Source of the DNA: Paraphysoderma sedebokerense
Taxonomy: Eukaryota > Blastocladiomycota > Physodermatomycetes > Physodermatales > Physodermataceae
Assembly: GCA_025602915.1 (NCBI GenBank)
Contig: JAHLJZ010000003.1
Coordinates: 434,001 to 498,000, forward strand
Length of the DNA: 64,000 nt
Reading direction: 5' to 3'
The stretch's first letter is position 1. The number at the start of each line of letters is the position of its first letter. Shown here piece by piece: positions 11,272 to 23,194 of this stretch. Position numbers and translations under genes: made by a program. Below the pieces are notes generated by a model. The model did no database searches, had not been told where the DNA came from, and saw nothing but the letters and a program-made list of their open reading frames with translations.

Positions 11272-12326
11272 CTATTGTGCAAAAATTTTACTCAATTCAA
11301 CGTCATCAGCAACATCAACTGGAGAGAATCCTTTGCCGTTTTTGATGGTTCTATGGTTGAACTCAAGTTAATTTCGGTATTCATCGACACCGTACATAAA
11401 CACCCGAAAATCGTACCTATCAGCACCTCGTTCCAACAAAAGCTTTACGGTCTCACGAGCAGTCATAAAAGCAGCGAGATGTAATGCAGTATTGTTTCCC
11501 TGTTGTGAACACAAAACCAATGCTATTGTTGGTACTTTTGTAAAGTAAATCTCACGTAAATTGAATCAGATACAAACTCCGAGTCGTTCGTCCAAATCTT
11601 CTTTAAAAGTTCTCTCGATGATGTCTCGAGCAATGGCATCGTGACCGTAAAGAATGGCCATATGCAAGCCTGTACATTGACCTGTTTTTTTTGATAGTAG
11701 AAATAAATTGAGAGTAAAACAAGGTCAGGCAATCTTTCAATCCAAATGTGGAAACTCTTTTGATTCACGAAGTACAGTTTGACTATATGTAATGTGGATA
11801 ATCAATATTTACCTAAGTAAGCTCCAAGAAATTTGTAGCTTTCTATGTAGAAAAAAAGAAGCAGGTAGATTTAGTTAGTTCTGAGAAATTATTTCCACAC
11901 GATATTTGGAGTAGACATTGATGGAGGTTGCATTTCAGCACCCGCATAATTACTTCCAAACAGACAAATCAGGCTTAATTTCTTAAATGTCTACTCTGCA
12001 TCTACAAGTTTCACTATGAAAAGTTGACTTGCGGCCTCTGCCTTTCGTGGTAATGAGGACACACACGCACCTAATTCCAAATCACTTGGAAACTTGAAAT
12101 CTGTTTTCTTTTTCTTCGTGGCGAGAGTTTTATCTGTCGTTAGACAGTTGCGAACTTTTTCTGGATCATTAGCTTTGATAGCAGCAAAAAATTGCTCCTA
12201 AAGAAAGAATAGGGCAGAGTTGGCAGTATTAAGGAGTGTTAGGATTCAGGGCTGCAGTTCCAGAACATCTAGTAACGGAGCAATTTCAACCTCAATGTCA
12301 GCGATATTTCCTTCTACGGCGGGCAT
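11272..12326 (-). CDS. Small ankyrin-repeat protein
   Basis: Six short exons on minus: 12267-12326, 12071-12197, 11813-11842, 11578-11681, 11417-11499, 11272-11350, together 160 residues in one frame. The exon junctions rebuild ankyrin repeats: 'EQFFAAIKANDPEKVRNCL', then 'CTGLHMAILYGHDAIARDII', 'NTALHLAAFMTARETVKLLL' followed by 'ERGADRTIKNGKGFSPVDVA'. These show the TALHLAA core and GAD turn. Exon 3 is 30 nt. The donors of introns 1 and 4 are GTTCTG and GTTTGT, weaker than most in this window, so small errors in exon ends are possible. Ankyrin proteins are scaffolds; no partner can be inferred. Its start lies 276 bp below the CFAP20DC-like stop. Confidence 0.72.
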
Positions 12327-12602
12327 TTGTACTCAAGAATGTAAATAAATATAGTCAGGGTTTCCGGGAGGGGAACTATAGTGGAGGTATGGATTCGAGA
12401 AATGTTCTAACGTAGGGAAGAGTGGACGACCTTGTCGCTATATGGGAGACTGGGTCCGTCCATTTCTACGCCTGCGCCTTGTCTTGCCGTCTTGGGCCGC
12501 ATAACGCGTTCAAGTGTGAATGCTTTATGCTTCATATGTGCTAACTGTCTGACAGTTTATGATTCCACATATGCATATAATCTTTATTGCCCACTCATCA
12601 GA

Positions 12603-14664
12603 CTACTCCATTAATTCATAATACTTATTAGTTTTCGGATCCATATAACACCCATGCGTCTCGTCAAAAACTAATTCGATATCGTCGTCCTCTTCGATGT
12701 AATCTCGATCTTCAGCATCAGAGTCCCCACTACGCTGGGATGTATCTTTTATGAATACTCCGAGGCCACCGTTCGAATGGAAGATCTGTTCTACTCGTTG
12801 CATGGTCGTAGGTGGAGCTGAGTGAGTGCCAGAATCATCTAAACTCGTCAATGATACAGATTCCACAGACTGCTGCTGTTCAATAGGAAGAGGAGACAGC
12901 TGTTCCGAAGGAACTGCCTCCATAGCGTCCACCGTTTTGGATGTTTCTAAAGCAGTACCAGGCTCGTCTGTTTTATGAAAAGCACCATCAATAAGACTTT
13001 GCATTGACTTTTTAAACTCGACGGCGGAATAAACCAAAGAGGGTTGATCTACAGCGTAGCCTTCATCAGCTGGTACTTGTTCGATTGCAAATTTCGCCTG
13101 TGCCTCTTCCAAGCTGTTCTCTTTTATAAAGTCGTTGCTCTTCCTCTCTTGTCGTACTTGTTCCAGCATCGAATTTGCCTTATTTAAAACGGCCTCCACT
13201 TCATCATCAAATTCACTGTAATCTACACCGTCCTCTTGACTGTAACTCTCTTTTGCCGAGACTCTGCTGTCAGCCTGATTCGGAGAGTCTGTATCACAAT
13301 GCACCTTGCATTCTGGTGATTCTCCTGGTAATGCTTCCGACAATTCACACATCTTGAAATCACCATCACTGCTTCTCGCATCAAATCTGGATGAACCGTT
13401 AGATTTTATGATTGATGTTTGACTGTTTTCTAAATCGGCTGAATGCTGAGATTTCTGGATGTAACACTTAGAGTTGTCGAAATCATCAATGGAATCCTTG
13501 GAGGAATTCGGGAGTTCGGTGAATATTTCGGATGCGGCTAAAGAACTTCCATTGCGACTGGCCGTTTTTACGCGAGGAGAAGGCAGCCGATCGTGAGAAA
13601 TACGGCCTGCGTGCTGCAGTTTGGGTAGCTGACTGACTTTCACAAGATTCGATGTTGATTTAGGCAAAACATTGAAAGGTCCGGGGGAAGGGCGTGAACC
13701 TATCTCGTTCCTGATACCGTACCTGATCACGCAGTATGAGTAGTCGACAGTAGGAGAAAATTGCAACGCTCGAGGGATAAGTTCTGATTTGTTGCGTATT
13801 TGGGGGTCGTGGAGGTTTTCGAGTGCATGATTTACAACAGAGATATATCGGTCGGAATCAACATCAACGTTGAACGGTTTGTCAATCGCTACGTAGCGTA
13901 GAGTGAAAATGCTACGAATAGATACGCCCTTTCCTGTAATCGCTATATTCTCGAGTGACTGATATGTGCAAGATCTATATGTCGAGGACACGAGGCTTCT
14001 CATGTCAATAATACAGTTGATCCACTGAATCAATGGTCAGTTGCGTTGGTTATCATCGAGACATATATCGTTGACATACCTCATCTCGCCGTAACTGATT
14101 CAACGGAATACTGGCGTGAAGTGGGGTGACTTTCGGAATCTTTGTGGCAGTTGAAAGGAAAAACCTTCTTTTGCTCGCCATACGGTTCTGTGTGAGGTGG
14201 TCAATTGTGCTGTAAGAGAGCAAAGAATATTAGCCAAAAAAAGAGTAAGGAATTCGTTATGCTGCAAATTCAAACGGGTACCATAATTCTATATTAAACG
14301 GTTGTGTCGACCGTGGTACATTAACCTGAAGGACTAGATATGGTTGAAGCAGATGAACTGAAAATGACCGTCGCGAAGCAAAGATAACAGATGAGTACTT
14401 CGTAATGCGTGAAAATTAGAAGTATCCAGTCACTTTACCCGCGGCCCCACTCACTCCTGTGGTGGTATTTGGGTATTCTAATTTTGATACCCCACTGGTG
14501 ATCACACAACAATACCCTCTTAACTCTTTTGAGTAGACGCGATTGATGTGACGAAGAGAGTTTTGGGTTGATTTCAAAGATGTGGTGGAAGAAACTTTCC
14601 AACAGTCCAAAGGCGCCGAACCCGATGCCGGTAGAAGAATAACCGATTGCCCGCCCTGATCCAT
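12603..14664 (-). CDS. CFAP20DC-like (C3orf67 family) flagellar protein
   Basis: Four exons: 14439-14664, 14282-14357, 14080-14209, 12603-14024 (617 residues). The N-terminal ~190 residues align by eye with the CFAP20-like domain of animal CFAP20DC: 'DQGGQSVILLPASG', 'VYSKELRGYCCVITSG', 'YLVLQVNVPRSTQPFNIEL', 'FFLSTATKIPKVTPLHASIPL', 'QWINCIIDMRSLV' and 'RSIFTLRY'. Order and spacing agree. A long polar, Ser/Glu-rich linker follows. The end, 'ELVFDETHGCYMDPKTNKYY', is another family signature. CFAP20 relatives belong to ciliary doublet microtubules, so a role in the flagellum is likely. This is one of the better hints that the organism makes zoospores. It is divergent to POP4 across 324 bp. 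Confidence 0.82.
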
Positions 14665-14902
14665 AATTCAGTTGTCTGATTTTAGTTCCTTTGGCGTTGG
14701 CTGTTGTCTTTTGCATTTGTACATACCTGAAAATCGGGGGCCCGAAAAACTGATTTGGGGTTGTCCGATCGAGATTTCAAGACTTTTTTAACGTTTGTAG
14801 CTTGCAACATCTGTTCAGTATTTCGTTATATTTAATTGCAGGGGAGCATGACAGATTGAGAATGACATCGCGAAAGTCGGCAATCGAGGGATGGAAACTC
14901 TC

Positions 14903-14910
14903 CACGTGAC
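14903..14910. promoter_or_regulatory. CACGTGAC E-box in CFAP20DC/POP4 divergent promoter
   Basis: Exact CACGTGAC in the 324-bp space between the starts of the CFAP20DC-like gene (14664, minus) and POP4 (14989, plus), 79 bp before the POP4 ATG. Confidence 0.5.
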
Positions 14911-14988
14911 GCTGTAATCAAGTTCGAGTTTGGACGAAAGGTCAAATCGCATTACATAGATCAATTGCCACAGGTCAGACTATCTATA

Positions 14989-16001
14989 ATGTCTGGTGAA
15001 GGTAACATTGAGAATATTGCAATTCGCTCTTTTCCGTTCGAGTGATTTACTTCTGTCCCCCGTAGGATCCCTTAGCGATAATCTTTATGGGCCGTTACCG
15101 TCGTCAATTCGAAACGAAGTATTTTCAGAAGTAAGACTTGTTAATCATCGGTTTCGCAATTTGTCATTTTTAACCATTCCAGCCGTCACAGCCTCCTCCA
15201 ATTGATGAAGCGACCAAACGATTCACTCCCCGTTTCGTGAAGAGTACTGTCGCTTCCACTTCGGACAAAGAAAAATTATATTCGACTCACATTGAAAATA
15301 AGTCGCTGCTATTGGAAGGTAAGAAAGAAAGTATGGAAGATGCAGAGAAGCGGAAGATGCAGAAGATTCGAAAGAAGCATCGGCAGAAGAAGTTTTTAAC
15401 ATCAAAAGAGATCAAACAACTCAAATTGCACGAGCTTCCGATTGCTTGTCATAGGTTTTGAATTTTCTCCTTCCCCTTACTCAGGGAATCGATTTACGAA
15501 TTAATATGTTAGATACGACTTGTTTCTACCGTTGCATCAGCTTTGGCTTCAATATATGGATGATTTATGCGACAAATCGTCGGCAGAAGCCTTTACACAG
15601 AAGCTTTTGAAAGCTGATTTGCATGGATGTCGATTGACTGGTATTTGATATAGCTTACGTCCACTTGTCCCAAGTCCGCCAATTTATTCATTCTTTCTTT
15701 TTAGTCTGCCGAACAAAGTGCCCGAGCCTACTAGGAATTAGTGGAATTGTTGTTCAAGAAACTGAAAATTGCTTCAAAATAATCACAAAGGAAGACTCAA
15801 TGAAGAGTAAGCCGTCTAATTCCCTATTGTCCCTACATTCACATTAAATCTGATGTCCATTCAGTGGTCCCGAAATCGAACAATGTATTTACATTACCAT
15901 CGCATCAGTCCGTTTTTACGATCTACGGGAATCAATTCAAGTACCGCGGGAGTGAAAGGGCAGTACGGAAATTTAAAGCGAAGTCAACTATAGATATGTA
16001 A
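14989..16001 (+). CDS. POP4: RNase P/MRP subunit Pop4 (Rpp29)
   Basis: Protein subunit of RNase P and RNase MRP, which mature tRNA 5' ends and process rRNA. Six exons: 14989-15001, 15066-15130, 15183-15454, 15513-15640, 15705-15806, 15865-16001 (238 residues, normal for the family). The first exon is 13 nt (MSGE plus one base). The N-terminal third is basic, ending in an AEKRKMQKIRKKH-type helix. The Rpp29 core follows: 'LPLHQLWLQYMDDL', 'CPSLLGISGIVVQETENCFK', 'VPKSNNVFTLP', 'IYGNQFKYRGSERAVRKFK' and the ending 'KSTIDM'. All are family hallmarks of the Sm-like barrel. It ends 38 bp from the convergent IQ-protein stop. Confidence 0.93.
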
Positions 16002-16039
16002 ATAGCGGCAACTAATTGTAAATATTCCCCGCATATAAA

Positions 16040-18643
16040 TCATTTTTGTGCCGAAAATTCCATGAATCCTCGACTAATGAGTTCCATCATATCGATGTTT
16101 GGTAGCAGCACCTATATTGAGGGGTTAGTACAGTACTCGCTAATGAACACCAAAGGTCGCGTATGCCTTACTTTAAATGTCGGCGGCTTTGATACATTTG
16201 TTTGATTTGCGTCTATTGTGGTAAAAGAATATATGTGAGACTTGTGAAAAGTAGCAGGTGATTAACTCATTTTACCTCGATCTTTACTTGGACTGGCCGA
16301 GTTTTGATTGTTACGGTCATTAATCGGCAGTCTATTTGATGAGATGTCCAGCTTCCCTCTAAACTGGACGTTATATGCTTCCCTATCTTTATCATATTGA
16401 AATCTCAACTTTCTGTATGCCATGCGATGCTGGAGTAGGACGTTGAGAAGGATGGGTATTCGGATTTCGCTGTGAATTCAAATTTTGAATGAGTGGAACC
16501 GCCCCGTGATGCGACATAACTGTTTGCTTAGCTTACTCGGGTATTCTAAGAACCACTCTATCATCCTTCTTCATCTCCTTGGGGTTACTTTCTTCTTTCT
16601 TGATTTTACTCTTTGACTGCCTACGCAAAAATTGGTAAGATTCAATGAAAATGGAATCTTTTAAGAACATCTCTTACCGTCTGCTTTTTCCATACTTTGT
16701 TTCTTCGTCTGACATCGCCCCTTCCTTAGAATCTTTGTTCGATGACAGTGGTTTACGATGTTGCGCCCACCATGTTGACTCTAGGCTGTCCCACTGCAAC
16801 ATTAATAAGAGCAATTGGCATTGCCTCACTTCAAGAAATTGCCGCGCATGTCGTTGGGCGGTGACCACTGCAGTTTATACGTTTAGTATATTTCGTAACA
16901 TTGTCAGATTTGTTGTAAACTTTACCTGAAAACCGATATTTCTTGATAATTTTCATCAATTTCGATACATCATGGATCTCCTTGAAGAATCCTCGGATAA
17001 CGTTCGCTGCCCAATGTTTTTTCTGTTCGCGTCTCTTCCTTACGAACCTGAAAAATAATCTAATCCACGGAGAAAGAACATACTGGTCACTTGAAGTTCA
17101 AATCGAGCTATACAGTTGAATAGAAAACCTTGATATTATTTTCAGGGCCCATCGCCTACGTTTTTCAAGTAGGATCGCGTGATGCTTTCTCCAAACCCTT
17201 TGGATCAACTTCGCTGCTCTTTCCTGTCGTTGACGTGAAAAGTAATCTTCGTGTAATTGCTCTATAGTAGTTTGCATAAACCAGAATCGACTTGCTATTG
17301 CGCAGAGGACAAGCCATTTTTGATAATGTGCCGCAAATCGACTGTTGGTCGCGGGTTTGTCCCTGGCCGAATCCTGAACCGAGTTATCATGTGTTAAAAT
17401 TAAACACAAGAGTTGATGAATGAATAAAAGCACACCGGTTGATCCTCTGTTTTCTGGATTGATCTCATTAGATATTCTAATTTTCTTTCGTCGATAAGTT
17501 TTCTATTCTCTCGCACGTACTTCCTATGTTCGGAGTTCTCTTCTTTCTACAGCAATCGGTCAATGACACACGGAAGTTCTATATTCTTGGCGAATGACTT
17601 TCGTAGAAAATCCATCTTACCATTTGTTTCAAATGTTTTATTTTCTTGTCAGGTGTGTAAAGGTCGATTGCGTCCATGTTCTGTTGAAGTGCGTTCAAGC
17701 GGCGGTTTGATTTCTGGGCAGCTTTATACGCCACTAGAATACGGAAAAGGTTAAACGAAATAGTGTTGCAAATTCTACTTGAACCTGATACTTGCTGACT
17801 TGTGAATTGAACATGTCCCACTGGTTAGCATTATTCCTTAATGTTTCCAGCCTCTCTTGCAGTTCCGCAGCTATCAAGCGGATTGGTTTTCGCCCAGATA
17901 TTATCTTCTTTTCTTCGCTGATACTTAATGCTGTGATATCAAATAAATGCTGGTTGTTCATAAGTCTTTTCTTCTTTTCTTTCTTTTCTGCTGCGGAAGA
18001 AGAATGTGTCGAACTGGCGAAAGGGAGGAGTCCGTCTGTTTGTGAATCTCTATCATGTCCCAATTTAACGAGTTCTATTTAAACTTAGATCAATAGCCAG
18101 GTTAAAACGATTGAAAAATTGGAATCTCTTAAATTACCAATCAGTCGTTCAACTTCAATGATGTTTTTAGCCACTTCTGACCGAAAAGTTTCCAATTGAA
18201 GATCAGTAGCAGGAGGATTCAAGTCTGACGATCTTAGCAACTGTATAGATCTTTCATAGATATCTCTGGATGACTGTTTGTTCAATAATTGAAACAACGG
18301 AGCGAGACGACTATTCTCCTCGATAGTCGCAGGAGCTATCGCTTGAGTTTCGGGAACCGGAATACGACGGACTGCATCCAGGCGATGAGGTCTAGACAGC
18401 TCCATATTTCGTACAGCCTGCGTAAAGCTAGAATGATTTGAAGATTGCTGCTGCTTAGATGGTAGCATATCTTCTAGCGGTGGACTGTATTTCCGGCTGC
18501 TGGCAGAGTGCAAGAGTGGAGATAAATTTGGCAGAGGGCATAAATGCAGACGCGACCTACACACGACTAATGCTATTGTTCTCTGCAGTGTTCTTAATCT
18601 CAGGTTCTAAACCAGGAGACTCGACATCTCACATAGTGTCCAT
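16040..18643 (-). CDS. IQ-motif coiled-coil protein of unknown role
   Basis: Twelve exons on minus in one continuous phase, about 625 residues: 18633-18643, 18138-18556, about 17779-18074, about 17621-17713, 17436-17546, 17129-17373, 16926-17047, 16678-16867, 16537-16620, 16276-16469, 16172-16212, 16040-16111. The 3rd/4th exon junction is uncertain (two GT donors six bases apart, unusual acceptor CCCAG), as is the 11-nt first exon (alternative Met at 18468). The protein is helical and basic with an IQ motif, 'AAKLIQRVWRKHH', expected to bind calmodulin-like proteins, and a second weaker one at 'AANVIRGFFKEI'. A late segment 'LLQHRMAYRKLRFQYDKDRE' looks conserved but I cannot name it. IQ/coiled-coil proteins of this type are often ciliary or centrosomal; that is inference only. 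Confidence 0.68.
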
Positions 18644-18948
18644 GTATTATCAATCAGTTGGAATCTGCTGATTCGTCATTTTGGTCTTTTTGGATATGGC
18701 TTCGCATCTGTCATCAACATTTTACAAAAAGACATGAGAGGAGTCCTCACCAGCGGCGAAAACTCAATACCATAAAATACTGCTTTTCATAAGTTGATAT
18801 ATGTCGGATACCGATCCACTTGAACATAGGAAGTCAATTCTGGATGTTGCCAGGTTAACACGTTGATCATGCACACTTGGCAATTCGAGTTTTCAACTAA
18901 TTCAAAGCTCCCGCTCCCTCAGCTTCATCCGCGCGACAATATAAAGTC
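18644..18948. promoter_or_regulatory. Divergent promoter, IQ protein / RhoGEF
   Basis: 305 bp between two divergent starts. I see no CACGTGA box and no TATA box at a convincing distance; otherwise nothing recognisable. Confidence 0.4.
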
Positions 18949-21900
18949 ATGGAGACAAAGCCCATTCCAAAGGCTAATGCAAATGAGGATGACAAGAGGA
19001 AGTACCAGGAAATACGTGAATACAGAAAATCGGTTTTGAATTGGTAATTATCATCTTCTGCTACTCCCCCGCCGTTCGTCCTAAAACTTGTGTGTCAGGC
19101 TTCGAAAAACAGTCAAACAATGTACTGGAGTGGAACAATTCGCAAATCTAGATGATGTCGACTTATTCCAAAGTTTGAGGCACGGTGTTATTTTATGTAA
19201 AATAATACAATGTATAGAGCCTAGCATTCTTCCAAAGATACCGGATGAACGACCTTACCCAAGCATCTTTGGTGCTTCTCTGAATATTGCAGAATTTCTC
19301 AAGTATTTTCTCGTTTTTCGTCCTCTAAAGTTAACAGAAAACAGAAAACTGAAAGTGGATATTCTGTACTAGAGCTTGCCGCAAACTTGGCGTCCCACAC
19401 GACTATTTAAGTAAAGCAACAAGTATAGTTGACGGAAAGCAACTGTCTTCGCTCGTGAAGATTTTGACGTCTTTAGCCCTCATCGGTAACAAATCTGGCA
19501 ATACCCCCCAATTCAGTCAAGAGGATGGACAACGTATTTTGAAAATATGGCCGCACGGAGAAGCTGGAATGGAAGAAACCACCGAGATCGTTAGTCCGCT
19601 ACAGGCGCAAAAGCTAAGTTACGAGATATCGACACTAAGTGCGAAAATAGACATGCTGGATTCTTCTCATCGGATCCTGTTCAGTCGGGTTTCTCATGTT
19701 GAGGACATTACTGAATCTATGGAGAAGAAATACATCGAAAATACTGCCAAGTTGGACAGGTTAACAGCGGGATTAATGGATTCATGGGATCATTTTTCCA
19801 GAAAGATCAGCAATATCGAAGAGACACAAACAGCAATACTGAAAAATCTCGAAAAAATAACCGAATTTGTCATGCGAGAAAATACTGCATCGGTTTTGCC
19901 CAGAAAATCGAAGGATGGAGCAGACCAAGCCAGCAGCATTGACGCATCAACTGAAACGTTAGATTCCGGACATGGTGGCAGTATGACTGATATTTCTCAA
20001 CCGCCACCTACTTCCCCTCCAAGTAGTCCAATAAAAGAACCAGAGAATTCTGTTTCTCGCACACGACAACCCACCAATTCTTCAGAGTATTCTCTGAATC
20101 AAAGTTGGAATTCTAGCGTGAAGTTGAGTCGTCTTCCAGCTGAATTTGGAGCATTGAATTTATCGCGGTCGGATTATCTGAGGCAAGAATCAATCTACGA
20201 GCTTATTGAAACGGAAAGAGATTATGTTCAAGATTTGTCGACGTTGCTTTCGGTAAGAAAAATACGCAATTTTCTTACACCATTGGCCTAAGAATATGCT
20301 CTCATGTTTCTACCTACAGTGCCAAGTCGCTGATTTGCAACGATACGTAATGGCCCCTGATAGCATAAAGAAATTAATTGGTAATATCGATGAAATCGTT
20401 TTGGTAAACCAAGTAAGGACGCAGTAGTTATGCAACGCTCCTGAGCCGTCATTCTGATGCTATTCTTCCAGCATTTCCTCAGCCTTTTGGATGAAAGAAG
20501 AAAAACAAGTCTAATTATCAACAAGATTGGTGATGTTATATTACAAAAGGTTTGCTACCCACTAAAAAGTAAAAAATACTGACTGAATAGTTGACTCAAT
20601 AAATTTTCCGACAGGCAAAATCTTTTGAAACATCGTATGCAGAGTATTCAAAAAGTTATCCGTCTTGTCTCCAATATCTGCAACAATTGAAGACTCAAGA
20701 CGAGGTTCGGCTTTGTCTTGAAAAGTGGAACACAGCACCTGGTATCAAGGGACTATCTCTGGAAAGTTTCTTGATTAAACCTATACAGAGGATTACAAAA
20801 TATCCACTGATAATTCGAGTATGTTTTAAGTTGTGATGTCTGCACCATACTGAAGGCTGCCAATTATCAAACTGACTTGATTTCTAAGCAAATTCAACAA
20901 TACACTAGTCCCGAGCACGAAGATTATTCACTTTTGGAGAGTGCGTTGAAATCATGCGAACAAGTCGTTGAAGCAGTAAATCAAAAGACTAATATGTATG
21001 GGCAAATGGAGAAAGTGATAATGCTTAAGAGCATGATACAAGGATTTTCGGTAAGCTTAGATTTATGTAAGAAGCCACCAGTCACCATCTTTAATTCTCT
21101 ATCAGGAAATAAACGTCGAAGGTAGAAAATTAATTCGGGATGGCGAAGTGATGAGGCTACATAGTATTCGTTCTCGTCAACCTTATTACTTCATATTGTT
21201 TGAAGATTTATTCGTCATATGCAAACCGGGTAAAGTGAAGGGACAATTTAGGGTCGATGCGCAACTTTGTCCGAGTAAAATATTGGTTAAATCGTCAAGA
21301 GACGGTGAGTTTTCTTGCATGAAACAGGAAAAATCACTATTCATTGACCTATTTCGCGGTAACAGAATACAAAACTCAGACTTTGGAGTTATTGTTCATC
21401 GGCGAGAAAAGAGAAGTCAAGATATTCGCAACACACACACTTGCCGATAAAACAGCATGGATTAATTCATTGCAAAATGAAATTTCCAGAATCTCGATGA
21501 AACTCTCGACCTCGCCCAATCCCCTTGATCGCGCTATCTCGCGGGATGACTCCTCTCTGTCGGTTAGTAGTGTCAACACCGACATCAGCATGCCGGAAAG
21601 CCCCGTCTCTGAAGAAAAACGCAAATCACTGAAACTTAAAAAAAGGCGGATCGTGTCTTCCGCAAGTTCAATCCGATCGGCAAAGCAAGGATTTCAACAA
21701 CGAAACCGAATTCCCTCTTTCACGGTTAGTCTTCCTGCTCATATTTCCGTCATTCGTTAATTATTGTTAGCAGCCAATCTGACTTAATATACTAGACGTC
21801 TAGTGCGCCCCCTTCTCATATTGTGAACGTATCACCCACCCCGGCGTCACAATCGGTTACTGTAGATGATACCATGGCTCCACAAACAGAGAAAAACAAT

Positions 21901-23064
21901 ACTAGTGCCCCTACCTCTCCGGCCAAATCTTCTTCAAACTTGCCATCTCAGTCGGCCGTTACGACCACAGCATTATCTACAAGTGTTGATCCTTCTATCA
22001 CATCAACGACTCCGGGTGTGACGGCAGTTGCCGCAACCTCTAATTTGACTAATCCTACCGAGATTGGACAAAACACTCTATCATTTCCTGCCTTGGCATT
22101 ATCAATCACCCTTTACGTGCCACAAAATGAAACCCAAATTGGTTTCCAGACAAATACTTACATTCGAATCATTGGAATTAGTGGTTCGGAATACTATGAA
22201 GTCGAAATGAATGGAGTCAAAGGGCAGATACCAGTTTCAAGCGTGATTTTACTAAGCCGTCAGGCGACACCAGATTGGGTAACTATATTTTGCGGAATTG
22301 CCTATTCTAAATGATGTTCCTACTAATTTAATTATGAAATGCTACTTGTGATTTTAGGATGATCGTCTAAAGACCTGCGATTCGAACGAAGGTACCTCGC
22401 GTTTAATATTCTTCAAAAAGCAGAATGAGGAAATCAGTCGAAGTCGAACATCCACTATGGAATCAAACGACGTAAGTGAACTCTATTGTCAGTTCTATGT
22501 TGCATTATACTGAATTAAAAATCTTCCCAAACTGCGTTCCTGCGTGTGCAGATGGATTTATCATCCATTACGTCCCCAGAGTTAGTGGAAATCAATGGAC
22601 AAATTTGGAAACAACATCAAGCTGAAACGGGACAATTGTATTACTTCAATACATCCGACAAAACTCAGTGTATCTTGACGCTCCCGACTCATTATTTAAT
22701 TGTCAATCAGAAGACTGGAAAAAAATTTGATCCGTGGGGTGACGTTGGGGATGTGTTGGCTAGTATTCCCGAGGAAAAAGAAAGTGGTGCTAAACCGATG
22801 GAGAATAAAGCGACTAAATCGGAGGGGAATGAAAAAACGGAGGAAGGTAAAGAAAATGCCATCAAATTAGCAGTACCTGAGGAGGTGCCGACTCATCCTG
22901 GCTGGAAAAAGTTTACAAATCAAAATGGGGAGTCGTATTTCTTACACGAAGAAAGCCATCGTGTGAGTTTTCATGTTTTGCCAGAGTAATCATGGAGCTG
23001 CAAAAGTTGTTTTCTTTTGTGTATATTTGATATATAGTTCTTAGATGCACCTTCTTTTATCTAA
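18949..23064 (+). CDS. RhoGEF with CH, DH, PH, SH3-like and WW domains
   Basis: Guanine-nucleotide exchange factor for Rho GTPases. Exons: 18949-19043, 19099-19302, 19373-20252, 20320-20412, 20472-20549, 20615-20818, 20889-21050, 21106-21304, 21366-21724, 21796-22278, 22358-22471, 22552-22962, 23038-23064; all phases agree (about 1,100 residues). Domains in order: CH ('LFQSLRHGVILCKIIQ'), coiled coil, DH ('IYELIETERDYVQDL', 'FLIKPIQRITKYPLIIR'), PH ('YYFILFEDLFVICKP', 'DKTAWINSLQNEI'), a Ser/Thr/Pro-rich linker, an SH3-like fold lacking the usual WW pair ('MNGVKGQIPVSSV'), WW ('WKQHQAETGQLYYFNTSDKT') and a second WW-like unit ('GWKKFTNQNGESYF'). The last intron (GTGAGT donor, 22963-23037) is preferred because it restores the WW proline; unspliced, the frame stops at 22989. 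The layout recalls Vav and beta-PIX. Confidence 0.85.
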
Positions 23065-23194
23065 TTTAATAAATAACTTATCTGATAACTCTCCATCCGA
23101 CATACGTCAACTTTATGAGGATGCCCATGCAGAGGCAATGTTGCTGCGAAATAGATGGGTGTTATTTATTTACCACGGTACTGTAGTATTTCAT

